From: Chloroflexota bacterium
Lineage (GTDB): Bacteria; Chloroflexota; Ktedonobacteria; Ktedonobacterales; JACDGC01
DNA length: 51,181 nt
Direction of reading: 5' to 3'
Assembly (NCBI GenBank): GCA_021778805.1
Contig: JAJYBV010000012.1
Coordinates: 1 to 51,181 of the forward strand
The notes beneath the pieces are model-generated. The model had not been told where the DNA came from, did not search any database, and saw only the letters and a program-made list of their open reading frames with translations. Positions 1 to 9,573 of this stretch are shown here, in pieces (within the stretch, counting starts at the first letter, position 1; every line of letters starts with the position of its first letter). The position numbers and the translations under genes are program-made.

Positions 1-149
1 GTGTGGCTTGTTTCCCCACCTCCACCCGTGTGTAGCCGGTCAGTGTTTGTTCAACAACAGGCGCTATGGGGCACTCAATGTACTCAGCTCTGTTGGTTTT
101 CATCCTGATTAAAATAGTAAAGTTCATAATCGTGTGGCTTGTTTCCCCA
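1..149 (-). repeat. Dispersed intergenic repeat, copy A
   Basis: An 18-bp direct repeat (GTGTGGCTTGTTTCCCCA) occurs at 1-18 and 132-149. The sequence between, read on the minus strand, matches the blocks near 24.40-24.50 kb and 38.75-38.85 kb: a stretch rich in TTTTAAT, then AGGATGAA, CAACAGAG, and CTGTTGTTGAACAA. This copy is inverted relative to those two. It carries no gene that I can support. The element may continue beyond the left edge of the window. Confidence 0.75.
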
Positions 150-184
150 GTAAGCAATCTATTCTCAAAATCTTGGGGGTCAAT

Positions 185-445
185 ATGGCAGATTTTAAAG
201 ACGCAGTAGCAAAAAGCCCGGTTGTAGTAGAAATACGTGAAGCAGAACGAACAAAAGGGCGAGTAGAAGGTCAATTATTAGCAGTACGAAAACTTTGGAT
301 TAAACGATTCGGTAAGGATGCGATGGCAACCGATGTGGAAGTTGCCTTGAGTCAATCTTCCTCAGATTTACTTGAACAAATCATTGAAAATTTTGGTGAT
401 GTTAATTATACATTGCTACAAGCGCGAAATGATATCAAGGCGTAA
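185..445 (+). CDS. Small DUF4351-like protein, possibly the C-terminal remnant of a transposase-associated nuclease
   Basis: An 86-aa product if translation starts at ATG 185, which follows a G-rich stretch (GGGGGT) four bases upstream. The region GQLLAVRKLWIKRFG followed by a helical, Leu-rich tail resembles the short C-terminal DUF4351 domain. That domain usually sits at the end of Rpn/PD-(D/E)XK recombination-promoting nucleases of about 300 aa. No nuclease core is present upstream; the frame instead runs straight into a dispersed repeat ending at 149. The simplest reading is a remnant of a larger gene cut by repeat insertion, but a free-standing small protein cannot be excluded. Family assignment is by eye and tentative. 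Confidence 0.45.
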   Translation: MADFKDAVAKSPVVVEIREAERTKGRVEGQLLAVRKLWIKRFGKDAMATDVEVALSQSSSDLLEQIIENFGDVNYTLLQARNDIKA

Positions 446-523
446 TTGGCTTTTTTGCGCCAAGGGATGCTGTATTACGCCTTGGTTGCGCTTCCCATTC
501 GTGCGATGCGGACAGTTGTTGTT

Positions 524-913
524 TTATCTCGAATTTTTCTGGCGTCCGGATAATGTGTCACTTGCATAAAATGCCGTTTGGAAGACGGCAATCAGCGGCA
601 TGATTGCGCCGCAAAAGAGTTCAACAATAATTACCGCGATTATTATGGCAGATGAAATTGCTGTTATGCGCGAAATACCATAGAGAATAAGCGAGAGCGC
701 TGAAATAGCGAACAGCCATTTTGACCAGAAAATAACTCGTTGAGCGCCATATGTATTAACAAGCTGCCATTCTTCCTCTGTTCGAGCGCCAACACGAAAC
801 CCATACCATTTATTTTTATGAATTTGACCTTTCAAGAGAGGAATACTCATTCCGATAAAGAATAGTACCATACTGATATTGATTATTGCTATTATTAAAA
901 CACCAATACTCAT
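524..913 (-). CDS. SdpI-family integral membrane protein
   Basis: A 129-aa protein with about three hydrophobic segments (residues about 5-27, 65-83 and 88-112). Between the first two lies NKWYGFRVGARTEEEW, the conserved loop of the SdpI/YhfL family (glycine-rich turn, then Ser/Thr-Glu-Glu-x-Trp). SdpI of Bacillus confers immunity to the SdpC toxin; most family members have no known partner, and no toxin gene is visible here. The ATG at 913 is preceded by GAGGTGA (918-924, minus strand) and by a promoter at 1035-1064, so the gene is probably monocistronic. Family call is good; function unknown. Confidence 0.75.
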   Translation of the reverse strand: MSIGVLIIAIINISMVLFFIGMSIPLLKGQIHKNKWYGFRVGARTEEEWQLVNTYGAQRVIFWSKWLFAISALSLILYGISRITAISSAIIIAVIIVELFCGAIMPLIAVFQTAFYASDTLSGRQKNSR

Positions 914-1034
914 GAAGTCACCTCATTCCATTTTCTTATAAACCATGTAATTTTTTCCAGATGCTTGGGTTTCATACATGCCGCTACTCTGACCAAAATG
1001 TTGTATTCTGCAAATACTATTGCATCAAAATACC

Positions 1035-1064
1035 ATTATATGACACGGATTGTGATGTTTACAA
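1035..1064 (-). promoter_or_regulatory. Candidate sigma-70 promoter of the SdpI-family gene
   Basis: On the minus strand TTGTAA (1064-1059) and TATAAT (1040-1035) are separated by 18 nt. The predicted transcript begins about 115 nt upstream of the ATG at 913. The rest of the gap 914-1326 holds no supported gene. I could not find a convincing promoter there for the divergent kinase gene at 1327. Confidence 0.5.
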
Positions 1065-1326
1065 TGTGATTTTAGATAAACTGAATGAATAGTTTTTTTG
1101 TGTGATATAGAATTTAAATTAAGATAGACACAAGTTTGCCTCCAAAATAAACAAACTTGTCCGTTTCTTTGCATTAGAATTGCCGATATTCCGGATAAGA
1201 GATACAATGAAATGAGATATTTGCGGCATTTTGGCGCACAATATTGTTATTTCTGGGATAGAAGGGGCGGTAGTCTGCCATAGATGATGAATATGCTTCA
1301 TCTGTTGCGGAAATAATACAGATGTT

Positions 1327-3999
1327 ATGAGCGGTAAAAAATCTCTTTGGGAAAAATATTATTTTTATGCGTCCCAAACCATACAGAAAAATGAAGGCGT
1401 TCAAAACGGATATTCATACGCTCGCAAAATAACGCAGAAACTTTGGAATGCGCCTTTTGTCAAACGTATTCGCGTTGTGTTCAGCAATGAGCAAGTGGAT
1501 TATCGCATTAGTTTAGCGGTAATAATCGGAGGCACAGCAAGTTTAACCGCGTTTATTGCAATATTGTTTCAAATTTTAGGGCCGTTTTCTAATGTTGAAA
1601 TATTGTATCTGCCATTTATTGCCATGCTGGGATATCATTGGAATTGGCGGCATGGATCTGGCGCGGCGTTTTTATCGATATTGCTGGTATATATTTTCTT
1701 TATCCCTCCGGCAGGTATTTTGAAGCCGTTAACACCCATTGATACAACACAGATTATTGTTTCAATTTTTGCAATGGTATTTATTTTATTTTTAGCTCAA
1801 CTCGCCCGGATGGGCCGAATTGTTACCGAAAAAGAAGCCGGCCGGGTTAAAGCATTAAACGCCGTCGGTGTTGCGCTCGCACAAACATTCGATGAAGAAC
1901 ATCTGCTGAATATGATTGCCAATGTTTCTATTGAACTGACCGGCGCCACTTTTGCAGCGTTTACTCTGCGGCCCGTAGATTCCTCGGGAACACCGCTGGT
2001 TGAATCACGGGGCAATTTCTTTCAATTGGCGGCGGTTGTTGGGGTATCTCCGGAAGAAGCGGAAGCCTTGCGCCGAGTAGCCTTGGGCGGCAAAGGCGAG
2101 CTGGAGCCGATATTTCATCATGGGATTAGCGTTCGGATAGATGATATGTTTGGTGTGTACGCCAAAAGACCGCAAACGGCCAATGTTCTGCACTTCGATG
2201 TAAAACATACCACTCCGGAACTGGTCGGCATGCCGCGCGGTCATCCAATGTTCCGCAGTTTTTTGGGTTCGCCCTTGATAGACCGTAAAAACAGAGTGCG
2301 CGGCGGTTTGCTATTGGGGCATCCGGAGCCGAATAAATTTACGCTGGATGATGAGGCGCTATTGAATGGGTTAGCGGCGCAAGCAATGGTTGCTCTGGAA
2401 AATGCGCGGCTGTTTCGGACGGAGATTGCGCAGGCAAAAGAACTGGACACCATTTTTGAAAATATTTCGGACGGGGTGCTGCTCGTAAATGAACGTGGTG
2501 AAGCGCTGCGGGAAAATAACGCCGCTAAATTGCTTCGTTCGACCATATTAAATGGCGCAAGTGAAGACATTCAAGCAAAATTTGAGATTATACCGGCAAA
2601 AAAAACCATTAAAGATGGCTCATATCAAAGTGAACCGATTGTTTTTGAAGACGCAACGGGGGTATTGCGAGAATTTTCTGTCAACGCCACACGCTTTGAA
2701 CTTGAAGATACCGAATCAATACTGGCCCGCCGCGCGCATAAACTAAACGGCGCGCAAATACAAACGCTGGGTGTGGTGATTATGTGGCACGATGTTACAG
2801 AAATCCGGCGGCTGTTAGAGGAACAGAAGGCGCGCGCATCTGCCGAGGCCCGCAAAGAGCTACTGCAAACTATCATCGACGAGCAGCCCAGCGGCGTATA
2901 TTTAGTGCGCGGAAAAAACGCCGAATTAATGCTGGCTAACCGCGCCGCCACAGAGATTTGGGGCGCGGAATGGAAGATTAATCAACCAATGCAAGATTTT
3001 ATGGATGCAAATTCCATTACGATCTATAAATCTCATGGCAAGGCGCTGCAATATGAGGAATTAGGTACAATCCGTTCACTGCAGTCCAATAGCGCCAATC
3101 ACTTTGAGGAAATTATCCGCAGAAAAGACGACACAGAAAAAGCCGTGCTGTTTAGCGCTGTTCCCATGGATAATCAAATTTTACATTGGACGATGATCGG
3201 CGCGCTGGATGAATCCGAAACGTTGCTTGAACCGGTTTCATTGGTAGTTTTGCAGGATATTTCAGCTATGAAAGAAGCGGAAAATACAAAAGACCAATTT
3301 ATTACTATGGCGGCGCATGAATTAAAAACACCTATGGCAGCAGTAAAAGGTTACGCTGATATGCTCGTTACCCATAGCGGAGATACTGCAAATTCTGCGC
3401 CTTTAAGTGAATGGCAGCAAGAGGCAATCAGCACTATTCAGCTTTCCATCAGCAGGTTAGTGGAATTGACGGAAGATTTGCTTGATGTTACTCGGCTGCA
3501 AGCTGATAGATTGGAACTGACTATTGAGCCGCATGATATTATTGCGCTGATGAAACGTGTTGTAAAGCGCTTTAGGGCGATGACGCAAAAACATACCATA
3601 CAAACAAATTTTCCCGAGGGCTATTTGGTTGTAATGGTCGATCCTGCGCGCACTGAACAAGTGATGGGCAATATTATCAGTAACGCAATTAAATATTCTC
3701 CCGATGGCGGTGAAATTTGCATCACGGTTAAACATTCCTCCGATGCAAATATGGCGGAAGTTTCAGTTAAGGATCATGGCATTGGTATACCGCAATCTCA
3801 GCACAACCGGATATTCAGCAGATTCGAACGCGCTGATAACGCAAGATCTCTTAGTATCAGCGGAACCGGTTTGGGTTTATTTATCAGCAAAGAGATTATT
3901 GAGCGCCAAGGCGGACATATTTGGTTTGTTTCAGATTTAGGGAAAGGCTCTACTTTTTTTATTGCGCTGCCATTGGCTCTTCCTATCGATGAATATTGA
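1327..3999 (+). CDS. Hybrid-sensor histidine kinase: KdpD-like membrane domain, GAF, two PAS, HisKA, HATPase
   Basis: An 890-aa sensor kinase. Four closely spaced membrane segments (about residues 58-160) form a DUF4118/KdpD-like module. A GAF domain (about 170-360), two PAS-like domains (about 375-500 and 515-640), HisKA and HATPase_c follow. The phospho-accepting His is H664 in AAHELKTPMAA. The N box (NIISNAIKYSP), G1 (DHGIGIP), F box (RFERAD) and G2 (GTGLGLFIS) are all intact, so it should be catalytically active. No response regulator is adjacent, which makes it an orphan kinase; its partner must lie elsewhere. The KdpD-like segment does not imply potassium sensing, since the N-terminal KdpD and USP domains are missing. 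The ligand is unknown. The start at 1327 has a poor ribosome site. Confidence 0.9.
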   Translation: MSGKKSLWEKYYFYASQTIQKNEGVQNGYSYARKITQKLWNAPFVKRIRVVFSNEQVDYRISLAVIIGGTASLTAFIAILFQILGPFSNVEILYLPFIAMLGYHWNWRHGSGAAFLSILLVYIFFIPPAGILKPLTPIDTTQIIVSIFAMVFILFLAQLARMGRIVTEKEAGRVKALNAVGVALAQTFDEEHLLNMIANVSIELTGATFAAFTLRPVDSSGTPLVESRGNFFQLAAVVGVSPEEAEALRRVALGGKGELEPIFHHGISVRIDDMFGVYAKRPQTANVLHFDVKHTTPELVGMPRGHPMFRSFLGSPLIDRKNRVRGGLLLGHPEPNKFTLDDEALLNGLAAQAMVALENARLFRTEIAQAKELDTIFENISDGVLLVNERGEALRENNAAKLLRSTILNGASEDIQAKFEIIPAKKTIKDGSYQSEPIVFEDATGVLREFSVNATRFELEDTESILARRAHKLNGAQIQTLGVVIMWHDVTEIRRLLEEQKARASAEARKELLQTIIDEQPSGVYLVRGKNAELMLANRAATEIWGAEWKINQPMQDFMDANSITIYKSHGKALQYEELGTIRSLQSNSANHFEEIIRRKDDTEKAVLFSAVPMDNQILHWTMIGALDESETLLEPVSLVVLQDISAMKEAENTKDQFITMAAHELKTPMAAVKGYADMLVTHSGDTANSAPLSEWQQEAISTIQLSISRLVELTEDLLDVTRLQADRLELTIEPHDIIALMKRVVKRFRAMTQKHTIQTNFPEGYLVVMVDPARTEQVMGNIISNAIKYSPDGGEICITVKHSSDANMAEVSVKDHGIGIPQSQHNRIFSRFERADNARSLSISGTGLGLFISKEIIERQGGHIWFVSDLGKGSTFFIALPLALPIDEY

Positions 4000-4172
4000 T
4001 ATGCTGCCGGCTGGATTTAATGTGAGATTGTATACGGCGCGGCAGTTCATTTCAGTGTAGATTTTGCTGATTCCGAAAAAATATATTCAAGAAAAAATTT
4101 TTGCCCTTGGGAACTATGTATAGCATACCGATAGAGAAAAATAACACAATGTCCTGAAAGGAATTCTTATTT

Positions 4173-5006
4173 ATGTATGCGTCAGACACTGGAGAGGCGT
4201 CACTTCAAGTATTAGCGTCATTGCTGCCGGCATTAACCGGGCTTTTTGATGATGATGTAGCGTTTGCGGTTTGCGATCGTGAAAAATGTGTTGCCTTGCA
4301 GCAAGGAGTTCACCTGCATGTCAATTTAAATCCTGGGGAAACAATTCGACCGGGCGGAGCTTTTCACGAAGCGCTGCGAACAGGCAAAAGCGTTGTGAAA
4401 TTAATACCAAAAGAAGTGTATGGAACTGAATTTTATTCACATGCAATACCATTGAAGAATGCCGGTCAAATATATGGTGTTTTTGTGGTTGCTAAAGGTG
4501 TTGCCAAAAAGATGGAAGTTAGCGCAATGACATCGGAGCTTGTGAATTCACTGAAACAAATTACAGAAGCCGCCAATGGAATAACAAATAGTTTGCAAGA
4601 GGTCGCGCATAAAAATACCCAGTTGGTTACCGAAGCGCAAAGTGTACAAAGCCAAACAAAAGACACGAATGAGATTCTAACTTTTATTCAGGAAGTTGGC
4701 ATACAGACTAATTTGCTTGGTTTAAACGCCTCTATCGAAGCGGCGCGCGCTGGGCAAGCCGGCGCAGGCTTTAGCGTTGTCGCGGAAGAAATTCGCCGCA
4801 TGGCAACATCTACCAGTGAATCGGCAAAGAAAATCGGTGTAACATTACACACAATTGATGTTTCCGTTCATCAGATTACCGAGAAATTGTCCGCTGTCAA
4901 TTCAATGTTTCAAGGGCAGGCTGCTGCAGTTGAACAGATATCTGCCACGATCGGCAATTTAACATCGACTGCGCAAAAACTTGATTCGTTATCTTCAAAA
5001 CTATAG
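4173..5006 (+). CDS. Soluble methyl-accepting chemotaxis protein (YfmS-like)
   Basis: A 277-aa chemoreceptor without any membrane segment. Residues 1-110 form a small PAS/GAF-like sensor (ending [18 protein letters not shown]). The rest is a coiled-coil signalling domain with the conserved hairpin tip around residues 174-211 ([17 protein letters not shown], then [13 protein letters not shown]). Membrane receptors are usually 500-700 aa; this short cytoplasmic form resembles YfmS of Bacillus and would signal to CheA/CheW from the cytosol. ATG 4173 follows GAAAGGA. The window also holds flgM-N-K-L, so a flagellar chemotaxis target is plausible. The ligand is unknown, and no che genes are adjacent. 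Confidence 0.88.
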   Translation: MYASDTGEASLQVLASLLPALTGLFDDDVAFAVCDREKCVALQQGVHLHVNLNPGETIRPGGAFHEALRTGKSVVKLIPKEVYGTEFYSHAIPLKNAGQIYGVFVVAKGVAKKMEVSAMTSELVNSLKQITEAANGITNSLQEVAHKNTQLVTEAQSVQSQTKDTNEILTFIQEVGIQTNLLGLNASIEAARAGQAGAGFSVVAEEIRRMATSTSESAKKIGVTLHTIDVSVHQITEKLSAVNSMFQGQAAAVEQISATIGNLTSTAQKLDSLSSKL

Positions 5007-5075
5007 CAGCGCAAAGATTGGATAGTATTCGCAATGGGCGGCATTTTTGCCGCCGCACTCTTTAGTGCATGTCAG

Positions 5076-5104
5076 TTGACAAAATAGAACATTTGTATTA
5101 TAAT
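5076..5104 (+). promoter_or_regulatory. Perfect-consensus sigma-70 promoter
   Basis: TTGACA (5076-5081) and TATAAT (5099-5104) are separated by exactly 17 nt, the full consensus. The spacer carries AGAACATTTGTATT, a half-match to the GAAC-N4-GTTY boxes bound by LexA in Gram-positive bacteria. The promoter serves the ClbS/DinB-like gene with a leader of roughly 70-75 nt. A promoter this strong normally needs a repressor; the spacer is the natural place for one, but that is inference. Confidence 0.8.
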
Positions 5105-5184
5105 ACGTGTAGCAATAGTATCTTTTTTTGTTTGGCGCAATAGCCATACATATTGTTTATTCCCCTTTTTTGCGGAGGCAGCAA

Positions 5185-5697
5185 ATGACCAAAGAAGAAG
5201 TTATGAGGCAAATTTCAACAGAATGGCAGAATTTACAATCAGTACTACAGTCACTCAGCGAACAGCAATTATCCGGTCCCGTAGACGCCGCAGGATGGCG
5301 CGCGCAAGATCATATCATGCATATCGCCGGGTGGGAGCGGTGTTTAGTCGGCGTTTTAAACGGCCAGCCGGCGCATGTTGCGTTAGGTGTTGATGAGGCG
5401 GTTTGGAAAAGCTATAATTTCGACACCATCAATAATATTACCTTTTTACATAACCATTCCATGCCTTTGGCAGATGTAATGGCAACTGCGCAAACCACGC
5501 ATGCGCAAATGCTGAACAGACTGGAAACGCTGCAAGACAGCGATTTATCTCAGCCAATTACAAATGCGCAAATTCAAGCTGACCACGAAGATTCAACCTT
5601 AAATTGGATATTAGGAAGCACGGTTTTTCACTATAAAGAACATCTGCCGTGGATAGCATCCCTTGCCGCAAATAATTCCAATTCACCGCAGGAATAA
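5185..5697 (+). CDS. DinB-superfamily protein, ClbS/DfsB-like
   Basis: A 170-aa protein predicted to fold as a four-helix DinB bundle. WRAQDHIMHIAGWE (near residue 40) is the family's helix-2 signature with a metal-ligand-type His, and FHYKEHLPWI near the C terminus supplies the last His. ClbS is a colibactin-resistance hydrolase and DfsB relatives are mostly uncharacterised; other DinB proteins are thiol transferases or damage-induced proteins of unknown role. I chose ATG 5185 because GGAGG lies at 5174-5178; an in-frame extension to 5128 lacks a ribosome site. The gene stands alone between a consensus promoter and a terminator hairpin. Substrate unknown. Confidence 0.75.
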   Translation: MTKEEVMRQISTEWQNLQSVLQSLSEQQLSGPVDAAGWRAQDHIMHIAGWERCLVGVLNGQPAHVALGVDEAVWKSYNFDTINNITFLHNHSMPLADVMATAQTTHAQMLNRLETLQDSDLSQPITNAQIQADHEDSTLNWILGSTVFHYKEHLPWIASLAANNSNSPQE

Positions 5698-5734
5698 TTG
5701 CGCAAAACACTCATCCATACAATATCAAACGGTT

Positions 5735-5764
5735 CATTGCCTGACTGATTATCAACAGGCAATG
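5735..5764. terminator. Hairpin between convergent genes
   Basis: A 9-bp perfect stem (CATTGCCTG at 5735-5743, CAGGCAATG at 5756-5764) with a 12-nt loop lies between the convergent ClbS-like and MalT-like genes. The U-tract is weak on both strands, so it may be a bidirectional terminator of modest strength. Confidence 0.5.
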
Positions 5765-5810
5765 ATATTTCAGCAGTTTTCCAGCCCGAATATACAATTC
5801 AGCGCCAAAG

Positions 5811-8480
5811 TTAGATAAGGCGCTGCTCGCGCGCATACGCAACTGCTTGTGCACGTGTGTGCGTGTGCAGTTTCAGAAAAATATTTTTTACATACCACTT
5901 TACTGTATTTGGCGCAATATGCAGCTGTGCAGCAATCTCCTTATTTTCTAATCCTTCTGCAATATAAACTAATATTTCCTGTTCCCGACTGCTCAGTAAC
6001 TTTGTGGGATTTTTTGAGTAGGGCACTTCAGCCATGATATGACTGATAATATTCGCTAAATATTTTGGCGGGCCAATCTTTTTTGTTTGAGCGACGCTGA
6101 GTAAATCTATAATAATTGGACCAATTTCACAAAATATTCGCATATATGCGGAAGGCTCAGCAATCTGCAGCGCCGCTTCCAAAGCTTGTAATGCCTCTGT
6201 TTCTTGCATTTGGTGTTTTAACAGCACGGCCTTCCAAATAAGAATCTCTAGTACAGATGCAAATCTTCCGGCAGCTTTTGCCGAAATTTCTAAATCTTGC
6301 ACAATAGTTTCTACTTTGTCGTAGGTTTGCGTTGTTATTAAAATGCGCAGCGCAATCAGCCAATTTTGTTCTGAAAGATATGTAAGTGGTTCATTTTGTC
6401 GCGAAATGAAAGCAAGCGCCCATTTCTTTGCCAACGCTGCATTACCGCCATATAAATGGTAAAACGCATACGCCGAGGCAATTGTGTCGTCAAACTGCCG
6501 TACTCCGGAATGAATAACTAACCGTTCCAGCGACCGCAAACGTTTTAAACTTTGGAAATTATGCTGTAATTTAGTTTCAACACGAAGCAATTGCAATTGG
6601 CCATAAATAATATTTCCTAAGTCACCCCACATCGGCGCAAGTTTTAATCCTTTTTGTAAATTATCAACTGCCTCATCTGTGATGTCCCATTCCCGATAAA
6701 TTGCGCCATAACCAATATAAACCATCCCTGCTACCGGCAAAATATTGCCATTTGGTGTCGACGCTATGCATATGGCGTCGCGAAAAACTATCAGCGCTTC
6801 TTGTAGCCGCGCCATGGCCATCAAAGTAAAACCCTCTCCATATAAAGAAGTAATTGCCACATTTGCAATACGCTGTTTTATGGCAAATGCATACGATTCT
6901 TGAAACGCTATCAGCGCCATGTTCATGTTTCCGTCCCACCAATATGCTGCCGCTGCGCCAATAAGCAGCAATGCATGTTCCAGCTCGTTATTTGGTGGTA
7001 AATAGTAAAGCGCTTGCTGGAGATATTGCTGGGTTAATTGAATTTGCCCCTTTGAAGAAGCTATCATGGTTTTAAGCAGCCAAACTTCACCAATATTGCC
7101 ATGAATACTGTTTGCTGCTTCTACTGGGGTAAGTGAATTTTGCGCTTCAGCGGGGTGTTTGATGAGAATGTGCGCAGCCAAATTAGTATATTTTTCAGCT
7201 TTGTTCAATTGCCCGATGTTCGATAAAACTGCAGCATAAATCATAATAAGCTGCACATTCATAAAACGTAAGTTTTTGGGTATCCTTTGCAGCCAACTGT
7301 ATATTGTCATTATTTCGCCAATCAACATTTTTGATGGCGCTGTTTGTATAATCAACGGAATTGCAATATCCCACAATTGATATGTGGTTGTAATAAAGAT
7401 TGCAGTGTCAGCGTCATTTTGTTTGCTAAACCATTCCGCGGCGCGGCGTGCAAGCATGCTAAGCAATTCTGGTGATTCCGCCCGCAGTTGTGCATGCAAA
7501 AAATCACCGATAAGCGGATGGAATCTATAAATTTCTGAAGCAATATCTACAGGTTCGATAAATATTTTAGACATAATTAGTTCATGGAATAGCTCGTATC
7601 CAGCAGTATTTTGCGTTACTGCCATGCAAGATTCAGCATTAAAAATGGGTAGCACGGAAATTTGTTTAATAAATATCTGCAACTGCGGGTTCAGTCCTTT
7701 TAACGCTTCTTGTTCAAGATATTCAACCAGCAATCGGTTTTGTCCTGTAAATCTTTCTAATTGAAATTGCTCCGGTGAGTCTTTTTGATAGGCTTGTCCC
7801 GCTAAATGCAACGCCGCGCCCCATCCGCGAGTTTGTTCAACAAGTTTTCTTGCGTCTTTATCAGTTATGGTAATGTGATAGATTTGTCGTAGCAATGCTG
7901 CGGATTCTTCCGCCGTAAATTGCAGATCCTGTTCGGTGATCTCCGCAATTTCTTCGCGCAGTTTCAATTTACTTAACCCAATGGGGATGGCGTTTCGCGC
8001 GATGCACAATATATGCAACGATGGTGGCGCATGTTCTGCAAAATATAAAAATTCATTGTGCAGTCGGTGGTTGCGGATAAACTGCATATCATCATACACC
8101 AAAACTATTTGTTTTTGCTGCACATCAATGTGTTGAATCAACTCATCAATCAACGTATAGCGGCGCGCATATAACAGAATCTTTTGCTGTTCAAGTGAAA
8201 CATCCAAAACAGCGCAGGTATAACGCCAAAATCTTGCCGGATCGTTATCCAGCATATCCAGTGTTAACCACCCTGCAGAAATGTGTTCATGATAAAGGCA
8301 CATAGTTGCAGCGGTGGTTTTGCCGTATCCTGCTGGTGCAGTAATTATTGTTAAATTGCGTTGCAAACCTTCGGCTATTCGTCTGTTAACACGTGCTCGG
8401 AATAACCGGTCGTTTTGAATTGGTGGCAGTTTCATTTTAGCGCGCAAAAGAATTTCCGCAGTATTAGGAATATTTGGCAT
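5811..8480 (-). CDS. MalT-like LuxR-family transcriptional activator (STAND ATPase, TPR, HTH)
   Basis: An 889-aa signal-integrating regulator. It has an N-terminal NTPase with Walker A TAPAGYGKTTA (Lys54) and Walker B-like IVLVYDDMQ. A long helical TPR-like sensor region follows (about 370-780). It ends in a LuxR/GerE helix-turn-helix (last 60 residues: SSREQEILVYIAEG, NKEIAAQLHIAPNTVK). MalT-type proteins bind ATP and an inducer, oligomerise and activate transcription. The inducer and targets are not evident; no sugar-uptake operon is adjacent. The frame can start at TTG 8486 or ATG 8480; I prefer the ATG, with a weak AAAGA upstream. The gap 8481-8694 shows no gene and no clear terminator for trpA. 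Confidence 0.88.
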   Translation of the reverse strand: MPNIPNTAEILLRAKMKLPPIQNDRLFRARVNRRIAEGLQRNLTIITAPAGYGKTTAATMCLYHEHISAGWLTLDMLDNDPARFWRYTCAVLDVSLEQQKILLYARRYTLIDELIQHIDVQQKQIVLVYDDMQFIRNHRLHNEFLYFAEHAPPSLHILCIARNAIPIGLSKLKLREEIAEITEQDLQFTAEESAALLRQIYHITITDKDARKLVEQTRGWGAALHLAGQAYQKDSPEQFQLERFTGQNRLLVEYLEQEALKGLNPQLQIFIKQISVLPIFNAESCMAVTQNTAGYELFHELIMSKIFIEPVDIASEIYRFHPLIGDFLHAQLRAESPELLSMLARRAAEWFSKQNDADTAIFITTTYQLWDIAIPLIIQTAPSKMLIGEIMTIYSWLQRIPKNLRFMNVQLIMIYAAVLSNIGQLNKAEKYTNLAAHILIKHPAEAQNSLTPVEAANSIHGNIGEVWLLKTMIASSKGQIQLTQQYLQQALYYLPPNNELEHALLLIGAAAAYWWDGNMNMALIAFQESYAFAIKQRIANVAITSLYGEGFTLMAMARLQEALIVFRDAICIASTPNGNILPVAGMVYIGYGAIYREWDITDEAVDNLQKGLKLAPMWGDLGNIIYGQLQLLRVETKLQHNFQSLKRLRSLERLVIHSGVRQFDDTIASAYAFYHLYGGNAALAKKWALAFISRQNEPLTYLSEQNWLIALRILITTQTYDKVETIVQDLEISAKAAGRFASVLEILIWKAVLLKHQMQETEALQALEAALQIAEPSAYMRIFCEIGPIIIDLLSVAQTKKIGPPKYLANIISHIMAEVPYSKNPTKLLSSREQEILVYIAEGLENKEIAAQLHIAPNTVKWYVKNIFLKLHTHTRAQAVAYAREQRLI

Positions 8481-8694
8481 ATACAACAGTCTTTATCGGT
8501 GAATTATATGGATTTAAACTTTCGCCTAAATCATATACATACATCATATAACAAAGGTTTTACTGCTGATTTTAAGAAAATAACTTGTACTGCGCCACTG
8601 CAAATTATGGGCAAAAAATTTAACGATTTTACGCATTATCCACAGTTCTTATAAATTTTTCGCGATACCGCTTTCAGCAAGCCTTCCAATATGT

Positions 8695-9510
8695 TTATTG
8701 CGTTACCGCGGCGGCGCGCATCTGTTGCGCCAAAACGCCGGCGCTGGCAGATCCTTGAGCGGATCCGGCTTCATCATAAGCGTTCATCAATGCAGAGCCA
8801 ACTATAACACCGTCCGCATAGCGCGCCGCAAACGCGGCATGTTCTGGTTTCGATATTCCAAACCCTACACACAGGGGGATGTTTGGGGCGGCAATGTGAA
8901 CGCGCTGCATAAATTGCGGTAAATCTTCCGATAAGGCTGTGCGTGCGCCGGTTACACCATTTAAACTAACGCAATAAATAAATCCGGAATCGGCGCTTTG
9001 CGCAGCGGCGCCAATTGCTTTCAGCCGCCGATCCGAGCTGGATGGCGCCGCCAGAAAAATCGGCGCAATTGCATATGGCCGGCCTGTGTCTATCACTGCT
9101 GCAGATTCTTCAACTGGCAGATCCGGAATAATACACCCGCATATTCCGGAATTTGCCGCAAGCCGCATTGCTGTATCCAGCCCCATGCGCAGCAGTGGAT
9201 TATAGTACCCCATCATCACTAAAGGGATTTTTGTTTGCGCGGCTATTTGTTCTGCCATTTGAAAATATTTCCGCATGGTTATGCCGTTTTCCAGCGCGCG
9301 CTGACTGGCTTTTTGGATGGTTGCGCCGTCCGCCAAGGGATCGGAAAACGGCGCGCCCAGCTCAATAATATCAGCGCCTGCGTCGGCCATGGCCTTCGCC
9401 ATAGCAACGCTTGCCGCTTCGTTTGGGTATCCAAGCATTACATAGGGAATAAATGCGGCGCGTTTTTCCTGCCTGGTTTTTGCAAATATATTGCGCAGCG
9501 TATTTGTCAT
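8695..9510 (-). CDS. trpA: Tryptophan synthase alpha subunit
   Basis: A 271-aa TIM-barrel enzyme that cleaves indole-3-glycerol phosphate to indole and glyceraldehyde 3-phosphate and channels the indole to TrpB. IELGAPFSDPLADG carries the catalytic Glu and Asp, and VMMGYYNPLL is the next family block. The length is normal (about 265-270). ATG 9510 is chosen because it opens directly into the family N terminus (TNTLRNIF) and follows AAAAGGA (9522-9528); an ATG at 9534 adds eight unconserved residues. It is the last gene of the trp unit, 63 nt after trpB. Confidence 0.96.
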   Translation of the reverse strand: MTNTLRNIFAKTRQEKRAAFIPYVMLGYPNEAASVAMAKAMADAGADIIELGAPFSDPLADGATIQKASQRALENGITMRKYFQMAEQIAAQTKIPLVMMGYYNPLLRMGLDTAMRLAANSGICGCIIPDLPVEESAAVIDTGRPYAIAPIFLAAPSSSDRRLKAIGAAAQSADSGFIYCVSLNGVTGARTALSEDLPQFMQRVHIAAPNIPLCVGFGISKPEHAAFAARYADGVIVGSALMNAYDEAGSAQGSASAGVLAQQMRAAAVTQ

Positions 9511-9573
9511 AAGTATATTTATCCTTTTCATCATCGTACTTGTCTTATAGCCAAAACAGCGTTTTTCCGGATG

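Noticed and set aside
4128-4133. CCGATA before the chemoreceptor gene as a sigma-28 -10 element
   Set aside because: No TAAA-type -35 element at the required distance.
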